From Talinum fruticosum (lineage: Eukaryota > Streptophyta > Magnoliopsida > Caryophyllales > Talinaceae), in NCBI GenBank assembly GCA_021018815.1, contig JAITYX010000041.1, forward strand, positions 3,224,001 through 3,288,000: DNA of 64,000 bases. Direction: 5' to 3'. Positions 24,461 through 35,914 of the stretch are shown here, in pieces (within the stretch, counting starts at the first letter, position 1; each line of letters begins with the position of its first letter). The position numbers and the translations under genes are program-made. Under the pieces are notes generated by a model, which saw only the letters and a list, made by a program, of their open reading frames with translations, was not told where the DNA came from and ran no database searches.

Positions 24461-24917
24461 TTCATTATAAAATTTTTAGAAACCCTAACTGCTTTTACTC
24501 TCGGTGCCGTGCCTGTGTGATGATGATGGCTGAGACTTGGGCTGGCGATGAACGTGAGCTGGCTTCAACGGAGGAGGATGTGAGAGAAAGAGATAGAAGA
24601 TGTCAGTTGTGAAGAGGAAGAGAGGGAGTCCCATAAAATTGGTTTGGAAATTGCAATATATAGTAGTGAGTCACTGGTATATTTGTGAGTATTTTTCTTA
24701 GTTTAATCTCTTCTCTTCACTGGGTACCGTAACTCAAAAAAACAAAAAAATAAAAAAGTGACTGGGCACCCGGTCTTGGACCCGGTACCCCCGATCCGGG
24801 ACCGATTCTAGATTTCGTACCCGGTTAAAATCAGGTCCGGGATTGGGTTCAGAAATTTGGACCCGATTCTAACCGGGTCCGGCCAAAATGATTGGATACC
24901 TGATGTCGCTTACCCAT
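24184..24917. mobile_element. hAT-type non-autonomous element (GGACCCGG-rich subtermini)
   Basis: Both subterminal regions carry repeated GACCCGG/CCGGGTC words, as in the elements at 33365, 36856 and 60940. The left end is TTAGGGAAAA and the right end is GCTTACCCATGG. The flanking duplication TCATAT (24178-24183, 24920-24925) is imperfect, covering six of the expected eight positions. An (AT)n run of about 85 bp sits inside at 24371-24457. No transposase is visible. Confidence 0.6.
24371..24457. repeat. (AT)n microsatellite
   Basis: Uninterrupted AT dinucleotide run inside the hAT-type element. Confidence 0.97.
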
Positions 24918-24925
24918 GGTCATAT

Positions 24926-26308
24926 CCAAGGCAAATAAGTTTTTTTATTTAAATTCTTTTTGTGAAAAAAATTATTTCTTACCGGACACTAAAATCTCAT
25001 AAATTCAAAGTCAAACTTTGATTCTACAGGACACTTGTCAAATTCATTTGCCATGTCACCTTTCCAACGTGTCTCCACCCATAAAAGTCGATGGTGTTCG
25101 ATATTGAAAAATGGTGTCCAAATTCGTTATATTCACAACCAAGAAAAAGTTCGTATTATTTTGATCAATACCTCCAAAGTTTATATTATAAGCTGTCCAA
25201 AAATCCAAAACAAAAAAATACATAACTCATAGTGCTAATTTGTTATTTTGAGGGACTTTTTAATCATCTCTTAATACCACAGAGTAGTAAAGTGTTAATA
25301 ACTCTTTTTTAATTGTAAAGAGCCTCAATAGTGATATTATCAATTGTCCTTAAGATAAGCTTACATATACATAACAATTAGAGCCAAGTTTAAAATGAAC
25401 TTTGGCCATCCTCGAACCAAATTCTATCAATAAAATTACATGCTAGAAGAATACGACTCCAAGCTATAAAATACAATCTTTGTGTAGACTTGAATTTTTT
25501 TATGTGAACTATATAATTTAATACATTTGTATATAATTAATATTGTTTTTGTGTAGACTTCATTTTTTAAGTGAACTATACAATTTTATTTGTTCATGCA
25601 TAAATAATAATGGTTAATAAATTGCACGATAGCTTGGCTCCAAGTAAAGAATAATTGTTAACAAAATTATGAAATTAGGTTGATATCATAATCTAGCAAG
25701 TACATCAATCTTCAAAATAAAAAATAAACCTAATTTACAATAACCTAATATTCATATTATTTTAATTCAGAATACGATCATGAAATGTGTAGCAATGGAT
25801 CAATGAAAGTAGTGCAGGGAATATGGACTTATCTTTGATACATGGCCTTATGTTATATAATTGTTCAAAATTTTATACAAATCACAAATATTTAAAGGTT
25901 TTGACAATTATAATTTATTTTTATAAAATTTATTAAATACAATTCAAGCAAAAATAAAATATTCATTACATTATAAAAAAATTGAAGCCTTATCTAGTGA
26001 GTCGGTGGTGTGTATTATCATTTATTTTCATACCATTTTATGGCTAAAACTCTTGACTTTCAACATTACTAATTACTACTAATTGTATGCAACTTTCTAA
26101 TTATGGGACCATTATGCAAGACAAATAAAATTGTGATATTTGTCAAGCATATTTAAGAACACAATTTTAAATAGATGTAAACAAACAAATAGATGCATAC
26201 ATTGCAGTCATAGTCACGATATAAGATCCATAGTTGACAGTTATAACAATAATCACACATGTTAATTACTAACCATGGTAACAAATTACATACAAACAGT
26301 TGTCATGC
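24926..26308. other. Intergenic; includes one copy of a dispersed 450-bp repeat
   Basis: 25231-25660 is similar to 34380-34835 throughout (shared words TTAGAGCCAAGT, CCAAATTCTATCAATAAAATTA, TTGTGTAGACTT, TTGCACGATAGCTTGGCTCCAAGTA). No gene is seen in the rest. Confidence 0.6.
25231..25660. repeat. Dispersed repeat copy A (see 34380-34835)
   Basis: About 430 bp collinear with copy B, same orientation. Internally it has a two-fold repeat around TTTGTGTAGACTT...GTGAACTATA (about 25490 and 25548). Confidence 0.75.
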
Positions 26309-26492
26309 ATACTACAAGAAAACTGGAATTTATCGACCGCTTTTTACTGATTGTTTTTAAACAGTGGGAAAAATCAACCATTTTTCCAAACGTTTTTATA
26401 TTTTCATATTTCCAACATTCTAATTAACGGGAAAAATCGGATGATTTTTATAAAATTTTCCGACCATTTTTCAAACCATATTTCTAGTAGTG
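26309..26492. mobile_element. Short CACTA-like MITE
   Basis: Left end ACTACAAGAAAACTGG; right-end reverse complement CACTACTAGAAATATGG. The interior has inverted words (CGACCGCTTTTTAC / CCGACCATTTTTC). About 185 bp. A clear 3-bp duplication was not seen. Confidence 0.5.
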
Positions 26493-27652
26493 GGTACTTT
26501 TTCATTTTATGTTCTACTTTATTTGTTTGTGTAATATCCCAAGTATAATCACTATCTAAAACACACTCATGAAATAAATATACTATAATAAGGCAGCGCA
26601 AGACCACGTCATATTAGGGCGTTACTCGTCATCCCTCCTCGAGAGACTAAGCTAGACATTAAAATATGACAACACGATAATCTTTTTAATTTACATCAAA
26701 CACTACATTTAAAATCCTATAATATCATACCCAATATTTACATAACTTAAACCATTAACATAAGTTCTTACTCCCCAAAATACAGCTTTATCATTTTAAC
26801 ACTTGTACCCATCAATAGAAATTAACTTCCGAAGCTGAATGAAATCAGCAAGAGCTTTTTAACCAAAATCAAACCATCAAAGCTAATTATAATACACCCA
26901 AAGTAGAGCCAAAGCACAATCACTATTCCGAGTCAACATTTTTGGATTCTTTTGCTCTTATCACTTCTTGCCCAACATTAACATGCTTTTCTTTCCCTAA
27001 AAACATTTAAGAAAACATAAAAGTAAGAATGAGCTATAGGCCCAAGTACATTACCTTTTACCGTAAAAATATATATTATAAGAGTCAGTGAGCGCGTACA
27101 TGCGGACATTTGAAATCGGTTTCAAAAGTTGTTTATATGTAAAACAATAGTAAATTCACTATACATCAATTCATCGGAATAGTTTAGGACCCATTTATGT
27201 GAGATCATCATATATGTACCGTGACTAAACCTGGGCAATGGACCGGGAGTCCATTGGGTTTAAACGATCGGGCTTAAAAAATAGGGTACAAGCCCGTTTA
27301 ATTGTTTATTTGGACTGGGCATTTAATGGGCCGCCAGTTAACATAGTTAACCGGGCCGGGTATTGGGCATACTAACGGGCCGCTCTACTCTACTCTCTCG
27401 CTCTGTCTCTCACTCCGGTCCTTATGTCGCTCTGTCTCTTGCTCTACTTCTTCTACTTTCTCGCTCCTCTCTTGCTCGAGCTTGCTCTTCTCTTGCTCTG
27501 GCTCTTCTCTTACTCGGCTCTTCTCTTGCTCTCTCTGTCGCTCTTTGATTCACGAATTCACCGAAGAAGCTATTGAAAGCCTCAAAAATTTCCAACTCGA
27601 GAGCCTCACTCGATATCCGAAAGGTATGTGATGTTTAACTTTCTTAAATTTC

Positions 27653-27892
27653 TCATTCCTGGAAATTAGGGTTTTCAAGGGAGTAGGAATTGTTGGGAGT
27701 ATTGAAGGAAAGTAATGTGTTAGATTGGAAATTAGGGATTCGAAAGTTGTCGTCTTTGGGGTCGGTGGCTCGGAAAGATAAGGTATTTATGTTGGCATAA
27801 GAGGGCCAGGGCCATGGTGGGTGGGAAGAGGAGAGTTTTGAGTCTAAGCTTTTAGAGTGAGAAAGGAAAGGGAGCTTCATTCCCTTGCCCAT
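27653..27892 (-). pseudogene. Captured OVATE family protein (OFP) N-terminal fragment
   Basis: A 79-codon frame starting MGKGMKLPFLSHSK and containing PPWPWPSYAN, then TLSFRATD. Plant OVATE family proteins of the OFP13/15/18 type open with MGKKxKLPFL, then a WPWPSC..PKTLSFR motif. Here the Cys of WPWPSC is Tyr. The frame stops at 27653, well before the C-terminal OVATE domain, so only the start of the gene was captured. OFPs are transcriptional repressors affecting organ shape; this fragment lacks the repressor and OVATE regions. Assignment is by motif memory. Confidence 0.65.
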
Positions 27893-28141
27893 TTAGTTAA
27901 TGAGTTCAATGGGGAATTTCGTTGAACAGTGTGGTGGCCGTTGAGGGATAGCAATGGTGGGGTTTCTGTTAGATTTAGTTTAGGCAAAGGTTTTGTGGGG
28001 GTGAGTTGGGGTTTCAATAGATGGCATTAATGGTGGAGGGGACGAAGGAGGGAGGGAGATTTTTGAAGAGGAGACTGAGACGAAGAGAGAGGAGGGTAAG
28101 CGGTGGGGACTGGCAAGTAACCCTTCTGTTGGTATTCTTTA

Positions 28142-28383
28142 TTAGCTCCATAACCGAGCTTGCACCTCATGTTTTATGTCACTTACAGTCCTCTTTAGCT
28201 CCATAGCTTTATCCACTTTGCCTACATTCCTGGCCAGCTTTGCACCAGCTTCTATTAGAGCTTCTTTAATTTCCAATGTAGAGTCTTTGTATTGTAGTTT
28301 TGCTGCCAAGTCCATAGCTTTTCTTGCTGATTGTTTATAGCATTTACTTCTAGAGATGTATAACTTAGCAAAATGCTCACTAT
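28142..28383 (-). pseudogene. Captured terminal exon of an unidentified helical protein
   Basis: An 80-codon open frame without a start, preceded by a plausible splice acceptor (ATCTCCAG before 28383) and ending with TAA at 28142-28144. It contains ISRSKCYKQSARKAMDLAAK and KEALIEAGAKLARNVGK, then MELKRTVSDIKHEV. Its amphipathic, Lys/Ala/Glu-rich composition suggests paired helices. I do not recognise the family. The orientation is opposite to the NOL9 fragment, so it is a separate capture. Confidence 0.5.
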
Positions 28384-28647
28384 CTGGAGATTTTTACACA
28401 TACAAATGATAGCATTTCAATGAATGAAATGGCAGATTATTTTGGAAATTCACCTTGTGAGATTATTTATTATTAATGTCATTAACTAATTAGAAAACCG
28501 AGAGAACTCTGTTTTTATGGCGATTTAATTTGATTTTGGTGGATCAATTTCTTTTTCATCAAGAAGTTGTTTTTGCTCGCTGATGACTCGGAAGATGGAT
28601 ACAAAGGCTGAGTTTGAAGATCTGGGTACAATTTTTTTAGGTGTGTG

Positions 28648-29115
28648 GATACCTTCGGATGCTATTTCTTTGGTGATGTTTCTTCAAAAGGGATCCTGAA
28701 GCATACTTGAATTGTGTAACCGCATTATGTGATTACTACAAAAAGGTTCTATGTTTTTCAAGTAAGAATGGAAGTCCAGGTAGATCGGAGCTGCCGCTTA
28801 TTATAAATACACCTGGTTGGGTGAAAGGTATACTTTTTTTTACAATCCTTTTAAGTGGACCTTCAAAGTTTCACCGTTGCGTTAGCAAAATACTATATCT
28901 TATGATATCTCCAGCTACGGGTGTATAACCGATGTGCTTGTGAACTTTCCGTGCTGTTGTGCAAACAAGTATTGGTTATGATTTGTTGGTGGATATGTTG
29001 AAATGCATTGGTCCAACACACGTGGTTAAGATAAACATATTTTCTACGAGTAAAAATCTACCTGCTGTCGGGGCATTATGGTTGCAAGCCGATGATGATA
29101 TTTCGTCAACTTGAT
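28648..29115 (+). pseudogene. Captured fragment of a NOL9/GRC3-like polynucleotide 5'-hydroxyl kinase gene
   Basis: The frame pieces read CYFFGDVSS, then after a one-base deletion in an A-run (about 28684) KRDPEAYLNCVTALCDYYKK, then ELPLIINTPGWVKG (near 28790-28828). A ~145-bp intron-like stretch (GTATAC...CAAG) follows, then GYDLLVDMLKCIGPTHVVKI and NLPAVGALWL. This order matches plant NOL9 (pre-rRNA processing kinase), whose middle part has FFGDVSSKRDP and PLVINTPGWVKGIGYD. The retained intron shows capture at the DNA level, not through mRNA. It is frameshifted, stops near 29115 and lacks the N-terminal P-loop region. Confidence 0.72.
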
Positions 29116-29640
29116 TGAGATCAGTTTTGCTCGCAAGTATTCGTACAACAGATTGTAAGTTCGTATGATATTCTATGTAATTACCCGAAACAGCTTAAAT
29201 GTTTCTTCCTCTCGAAAAGTCGGACATATAATGTTATGCACAAACCTTCAATTTTCATGGAAAGATATTGTGCTGAAGACAAAGGGGTGGCAAATTTATT
29301 CTTCATGGATGAGACTAATACGTTTGAGTTGGGAGACGATAGTGGTATCGAAAAACAATTTGGTTGATCGTAGCAAGTTCCGTCACACAAATTTTGTCTC
29401 GCATGTTAAGAACTTACTAGGGTCAAGTTTGTAGCATGTGTACTATAACAGTCTCAATACGCCTAGTAATCCGATCTTTTCTTCTTATTCTAATTCTCCA
29501 TTAGACCCTATCGGTGTTGAACAAAGTAAATGTGGTTTTTATGTTGATCGGGATGAGAGAAGATTAAAGTCAACTTACCTTATCAAGCGAAGTTGGCCTC
29601 GAATTTATTTTTCACTGCCTCTAAAAACTATCATATTGGG
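29116..29640 (+). other. Further unassigned DNA inside the Pack-hAT
   Basis: Contains short open frames (29165-29434, 29438-29668) without a recognised domain. They may be additional captured exons or decayed NOL9 sequence. Confidence 0.3.
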
Positions 29641-29759
29641 TGGGCCTTGGGTGGTCGGGGTCATTTGACCCATGACCTGGCCCGACCCATTTTAAAAAGT
29701 TATCGCCCGGCCCGGCCCGTTGCCCGAGTCTAACCGTGACTCGTACAAACAATTCATTT

Positions 29760-29905
29760 ATCTTGATCGATCAAGGAGGGCCATGTGAACCGTAACGGTG
29801 ATCGTGAACTGTAATCGTGACTCGTTAATCGTATCCGTGATTAATCACAGAGAACCCTCGTAAACCGTAACTATAATTGTGAACCGTATCCGTGATTGTG
29901 AGTTA
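29760..29905. repeat. Degenerate minisatellite (GTGAACCGTAA/CGTGATC words)
   Basis: Variants of GTGAACCGTAAC, CGTGATCGTGA and ATCCGTGATT recur about every 20-25 bp. Confidence 0.6.
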
Positions 29906-31833
29906 TGAAGTGGGCTCCAATTATTGCTATGATGAAAACTATACACTCATTAACAAAGATGAACATTTCGGAAAGGTACAAGCAATAAAGTACCTGAATT
30001 TAAAATATTTTCCTCTTCCTTATGAAATATTAATTTATCAACTTCTCAACAGCAAGAGTCGCCTCGTTGTCTGTTTCAAAGATGTTTTTATTATTAGCAA
30101 CGTTTAAATTAAGTTTCATTGCAATACCGTCAGTAATTAAATTCATATAATGCTTATAATTTACTTTATACCCTTTTATTTATTACCTCATTGGTTAAGC
30201 TAATACTTTCTATTACCAAACTTATTTACGTTCATTCTTGCTTAATCTTTCTATACAACACTTAACTTGTTAAGAAATTGTTTAGGATAATTCATTGAGT
30301 TTTACATGATTTAATTTGTTAACCAACTTAGATCAAATGATTTATATTTAAAAATTTTAATTATATCTTAACTATTGTGATTTGTTTAGCACACAAAAGG
30401 TATACTCTAATTATTATTATGATTGTTATTATAATCATCATTAGCCTCCTAGCTACTATTAAAATATGATTAATCATGTCAAACCTAAACGTTACTTCTA
30501 ATCTTTGCCATTAACTCCTTTTCCACTTTGGTATCTATCATCAACTTAACAAACCAACTCAAATTAACACATGAATACTTTTTAACTCAATATTTTTGTC
30601 AACTTCAAGCTCACAAGTACCTTTCTTCCTCCATCTAAAACTAATTTTTCCTTCAAACAAATGCACATCCAAAAATAACGAGCGGCAACCAAATTTACAC
30701 AAAATTACCTTTTCATAAATTAATTAATTTGCTCAAATTTTTACATACTTCCAACTTGCTTATTTATCCAACTTCAATTTTCCATGTACATCTCCTCTTT
30801 CATTTCCTCAAATATGGTCAATCCCAAAAATAATAAAAACCATCAATTTTACTCAATATATAACCCGAAACATCTCCAATTTACTTTGTTAAATCACAAT
30901 TTCACACGAGCAACTATATTCATTCACTCTACAACACAATCATTTCACCATGAATACCAAAACACATCCATTCACACCAATTTAAATTCTACAATCAACC
31001 TCTATTTCACATCATAAATACTTTTTAAACTCATATAATTCAATTATTAGCTAAATCAACTAGAAAATAATTGAAAGAGACGAAAATAAGGATTTAGGGT
31101 TTCACCTTCAAGGCTCAAAAATGGATGCCAAGTAGAGGTATGGGTCAGTGGTGGTGCGGTTGGGGCTCCGGCAAGATCTTGGCGGCTCCGGGGACTATTT
31201 TCGGCCAGGGGACAGCAGCTGTGGTGGCTGGGCAGGCTTGGACAGCAGCACGGGCAAAGTAGGGGAGGGGCATGGGAGGAGAGAGAGGGAGTTGAGGGAA
31301 ATGAGAGTTAGAGCATTTGGAAGATGATTGTGATTAAAATTGAGCATCTAGTTGTCACAATATCCAAGTAAATTTGAGCCTTTTTATTTGGGCCATTATT
31401 TCATGCTAAAATACACATTAACCATCTCATATTTACCCTTTTTAAGTAATAATGTATTCTTCTATTTTGTTTATATGTTTCATTTATTTTTGAATTAAAA
31501 TTACTTAATTTTATTTTAATAATGTTGTATATAAGTTATACGATTGATTTCAAATATAATGGTTCGCTTAAAATATAACATTAATGACCTTATAATCATG
31601 TACCTTCACATTTATATTCACTACATATTTATACAAATTTCTAAATTTTATTTTAAATATATATGCAAATTTACAATAATTATTATGAAAATTTCATTGG
31701 AGGCCACTTGTCGTCTTAGCTGAGTAACATGTATAAAAATATAATTTAAAATGTCGAATTGAAATGCACATGTTCAACTGTATAAATTAAAATTAGCTAA
31801 ATAAATAATATGGGTTATAACCGGGTTGTTACA
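29906..31833. other. No gene seen; distal part of the probable LTR
   Basis: AT-rich with a GC-rich patch at 31130-31290 (GGTGGTGCGG...GGACAGCAGC). No domain-bearing frame. Confidence 0.45.
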
Positions 31834-31838
31834 GCTTG

Positions 31839-33356
31839 CACCCCGTTTCACCAACCGTTTATTTTGATCGATAAAAATAATCAAGATTTGAGACTGTTAT
31901 GCTCACTCTCATCTTCACACTCTTCGGTGTCTCTTCTCTCTCTCTCTCTCTTTCTATCTCGAGCTCTCTCTCCTCATTAGAACACCAATAAAGGTGGAGC
32001 ACAAATATCTTTTGGTCTCCGGTGTAAAATCGGCCAGGTTTATCTCCGGCGTTTGTTGGGAAGGAAATTATTCAGTCCATCTCTCGTTCTCTTTGTCTTT
32101 CAGTATGTCTATCTCCTTCTCCCTCTCTCTAATGGCGAGGGTGACAAGGGTTCTCTCGGCGTTTGCTGAGGGTGACAGGCGATTTACAAAGGTTAGGTTT
32201 TCATATATTTTTGTGGCCTTTTGCAATTTTCTATGTTCGCTTGATTTGTTTGTGAAACTTTACTCAATCCTATATTTCAAGTTCCGAATTGTGTCAGGTA
32301 CTCGGTCAATTGATTGTTTTGGTGTTTAATTAGTTACTTAGTTTTGCGGAAAGGGTACTATTTATCAAGCTTAGCCACAAATTTTGTGGCTCTGGAGTGG
32401 TAGTTTTTTGAAATCTAGGGTTAAACTTGTTGTGTTTAAAAATCTAGGGTTGGTGCTTGGTTTAGAGTGCTAGTTGATTTGGATTGATTCTCCTGCAGAG
32501 GAGAGAAAGAGATTATTCTGATCAGGAGGCTTTATAGTGCTTTCTTTAGACATGAACATTTTACACTTATTTAATCAAAAAGATTGTGTTATACTTTTAT
32601 TTATGAAGCTTATTTATGTATGATCAAAACTATATTGTATTTTGGGTATGTGATTTAATAAATGTTTTGTTTCATTTTATATTAAAGTATTCTTAAATTA
32701 GGTTAAACAGGTATAACCTCTAATTTTATTTTATTAAAACAAAAAAATTAAATAATGAATTTAAATTACCGACTGTTTTTAAAATGGTGGGAAATTCATG
32801 TAAAATTATTTTTCATAATTTTCACCAACCACTTCAAGAAAATGGTTGAAAAAATTACCAACCACTTCAAGAAAACAGTTGATAAATATGCACATGACAT
32901 GGTTGGTAAAACGGTTGAAAAAATTTCCAACTATTTCAAATGGTTGTAAAATCGGTTGGAATTCCGACCGTAATATTACGGTCGAAATTCTAACCATTAA
33001 TTGCGGTTGGTAAAACGATCGGTGAAAATTTCTAACCAAGGTTTTTCCCTCCACTAAAAACGGTCGGAACGGTCAAAGATTTTTTACCGACTGTTTTATG
33101 AATTAAAACAATCGGTAATGCGGTCGGTAATTTCATATTTTCTTATATACAGCATGACCTTATGGTTACGTATAATAGTCCTCTCTAGAGAGAGAATGTG
33201 TTACAAGAGAGTAGAGAGAGAAACCCCTTTTCTCTTGCCTCACTATAATCTCTTCCCAAGCTAAACATGAACCCGAAGAGAAAGAAGAAACTATCAAACC
33301 TTCCCAATTCCGCTGCTTGTGGGCCCCTCTTGTTCCTTTGGCACTGCCCCCAACTG
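31839..33356. other. Intergenic with CT-rich tract and CACTA-like inverted words
   Basis: A CT-rich tract covers 31918-31975. At 32760-33140 repeated ACCGACTG / CGGTCGGTAA words and an ATTTTCTTATATACAG end resemble the subterminal part of a CACTA-type element with mutated ends. Short ORFs such as 31994-32329 show no domain. Confidence 0.4.
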
Positions 33357-33364
33357 CTTGTCGG

Positions 33365-34117
33365 TAGGGCTGAGTGAAAATTCCGGGTACCCGGTTCTGG
33401 ACCCGACAAGTCCGGACCTGCACTCAGTTGAACCGGGACCAGGACTTGGTCTAAATTTTAGGACTCGTTTAGAATTGGGTCCAGGATCGGGTAGTAAAAT
33501 CATAGACTTGGACCCGGACCAGGTTACCCGATTTTATGATTAATATATATATATAACTCCAAGCAAACCCTAATTTTTGCTTCGGTCTCTACTCGGCCTT
33601 CTCACATCTGTTCTCTCTCATGGTTGCTACCTCCCTGCGTTGCTCTCGCCTCTCATGGTCTCTCTGTTTCTCTCTCTCGTCTTTGATCTCTTGCCGGCGT
33701 TTGCTCCGGTGTTCGTCGATGCTTCTTGTCAACGACATAAATCACTCTTCTCCTCGCTACTCCTGCTCTATCACTTACTCGTTGTGTTGGTGCTACTCTC
33801 TCACCGCACTAGCGGACGCTCCAGATGTTTGTCGGCGCTTCTTGCCCTACTCTCGCTCTTCTCCTCTTGTTACTTTCCAGGCACCCAATCTCTAGTCGAC
33901 GATTCTAGTTATGAGTATTTAGTTTTTGTAAATTCTAGAAGAAAGACATGAAAATATGACCGGGCAATGAAAACAAAAGGGCAACCGGATATTTGGTCCT
34001 AGACCCGGTTTCCACTGGGTCCGGGATTGGATCCGAAATCTGGACCCGGTTTCAACCGAGACGGTCCGAGACCGAGTCCAGCCAAAATGACTGAGTACTT
34101 GGTCCCGCTCACCCCCA
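33365..34117. mobile_element. hAT-type non-autonomous element, perfect 8-bp TSD
   Basis: Flanked by CTTGTCGG (33357-33364, 34118-34125). Ends TAGGGCTGAGTGA and, reverse-complemented, TGGGGGTGAGCGG. Subtermini are rich in GGACCCG/CGGGTCC words. The CT-rich interior holds a 124-codon frame with no transposase motif. Same family as 36856-37765. Confidence 0.85.
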
Positions 34118-34379
34118 CTTGTCGGTCCATTTCCAACCAATTTTTTGTGTTACTCAAGTTCTTCTTAATCTGTATTTGGCCTCCCTCCTTCGTAACCCTC
34201 ATTCGATCTCCTCAACTCCTCCAATACATGCCAATTCTATAAAATCCACAACCCCCATGTCATGAATAAGTCCAATGCAAGTGGATATTTGGTGAATTGT
34301 TCCATCTTTGATTTTGTTGTCAATTGGTCCATCTCTTTATATTTTTATGGTAATAAAATGTTAAAAAAATTATAACTTA

Positions 34380-34835
34380 AACTACTAATTTATTATTTAT
34401 GAGACATGAAACTTTTTAATTATTTATCAATATCATAGGGTAGTAAAATATTAATAACTTTTTTATTGAAAAGGAGGCCTCAAGAGCCATATTATTGATT
34501 ATCATTAAGATAAATATACATATCAATTAGAGCCAAGTCTAAAATGGACTTGGCCGTCCTCCAACCAAATTCTATCAATAAAATTATATGGTTGAAGGTG
34601 AACAATGTGTCCTTGGTAGAAGAATATGATTCCAAGCTATAAAATACAATTTTTGTGTAGACTTGATTTTTATGTGAACTATATAATTTAATGCGTTCAT
34701 ACATATTTAATAATGTTTTTGTGTAGACTTCATATTTTTTAAGTGAACTATACAATTCAATGTGTTCATATATAATTAATGATTTTTAACCAATTGCACG
34801 ATAGCTTGGCTCCAAGTAGAAGAATATACTGTTTT
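34380..34835. repeat. Dispersed repeat copy B (see 25231-25660)
   Basis: Collinear with copy A, with one extra ~30-bp segment (GGTGAACAATGTGTCCTTGG, about 34596-34615). Both copies lie 250-310 bp after a hAT-type element of the same family. Confidence 0.75.
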
Positions 34836-35833
34836 CGAATGTGGATACTGACAGGACGATGTTCTACAATTTATAACTACAAGTCGTAGGTCTACGGAGC
34901 AAGGTCGCATTTTTCTACGAATGTTGGTTCTATGCGAGATGTGCTTATTAAGACGAATGACAAAAATTTTAATTTTTAAAAGGATTAATACTGGCAATTT
35001 AAAGAAATTATTTTTATTTTCGAAATAGTTTTAGAATACTCAAGGTGTATTTTAGACAGAGAAAAGGTATTTCTAGAATGGACAATAGCAAAACTCAACT
35101 AGACCGGATAGTCGAAACTGTTAGAGCAAGGAGCTAAGCCCAAACAGCGATTTTGGAGGCGGGGCTTGCCACCAGAGTTGCTGTTCGGCGCCAGCCATCT
35201 AACTTGGACTGCCAAGACAGTCCCGATAAGATGACTTTCAAATTTTGAATACTCCACATCATTGGACCTTCAAAAAGAGTGAAGATACTTAAAGGGTCCA
35301 TTTAGGGGTGATCAAAACATGGGAGTGAGGCAAGGCAAGGGGGACTCGCGGGTCATCCATCGAAAAAATTTTGACAATTTGATTTATATCATGCTATTTT
35401 TACTTTAATTATTACATACTAGCTTTGATAATAATTACATACATACAAATATGTGCAACTCGTATAGAAATAATCTTAATAAATAATCACATACAAATAT
35501 AGTTAGAAAAGCAATAGTACCAAAAGATTTAAGAATTTGTGTATAACTAAATATCTAAAAGGCGCAGTGTCGGAGTTAGAAATTTTATTCATGATGTCCT
35601 TTTTAGTATCGTTAGATTTTATAAGTGTTAATTATTTCTATGGGTGTCCCGTTTAATAATTTTGTAGATTTTTGAGAATTTTTACACACAAACTATAACA
35701 TTTTTTTGGCCAATGGTGTCCAGGACACAATTGACCAAAAAGTAGCTTCACCCTGAGAAGATGTATAGATTACGTTGAATTTGCATTTACTTTGATTTGC
35801 TAAATCTTCCTTAAGAAGAGTATCCCATTCACT

Positions 35834-35838
<5 letters not shown>

Positions 35839-35910
<72 letters not shown>
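35839..35910. repeat. (AT)n microsatellite
   Basis: About 72 bp of TA dinucleotides. Confidence 0.97.

Positions 35911-35914
<4 letters not shown>

Larger units (their letters stand above)
27227..29733. mobile_element. Pack-hAT: 2.5-kb hAT-type element carrying host gene fragments
   Basis: Flanked by a perfect 8-bp duplication CCGTGACT (27219-27226, 29734-29741), as hAT elements make. The left end AAACCTGGGCAATGGACCGGG and the right-end reverse complement TTAGACTCGGGCAACGGGCCGGG are inverted. No hAT transposase is visible. The interior carries at least three unrelated host gene pieces in different orientations: an OVATE-family N-terminus (27653-27892, minus), a C-terminal exon of an unknown helical protein (28142-28383, minus) and a NOL9-like piece (28648-29115, plus). 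Confidence 0.85.
26530..31833. repeat. Probable solo LTR interrupted by the Pack-hAT element
   Basis: Begins TGTAATATCCC and ends GGGTTGTTACA, so the ends are inverted (TGTAAYA..CCC). The flanks GTTTG (26525-26529) and GCTTG (31834-31838) are a possible 5-bp duplication with one mismatch. Without the hAT the unit is about 2.8 kb, has no coding sequence, and could be a solo LTR of a gypsy element. It could also be a terminal-inverted-repeat element; this is inference from the ends. Confidence 0.38.

Noticed and set aside
33577..33951. 124-codon Leu/Ser-rich ORF
   Set aside because: Lies in the CT-rich interior of a hAT-type element and has no transposase or other family motif.
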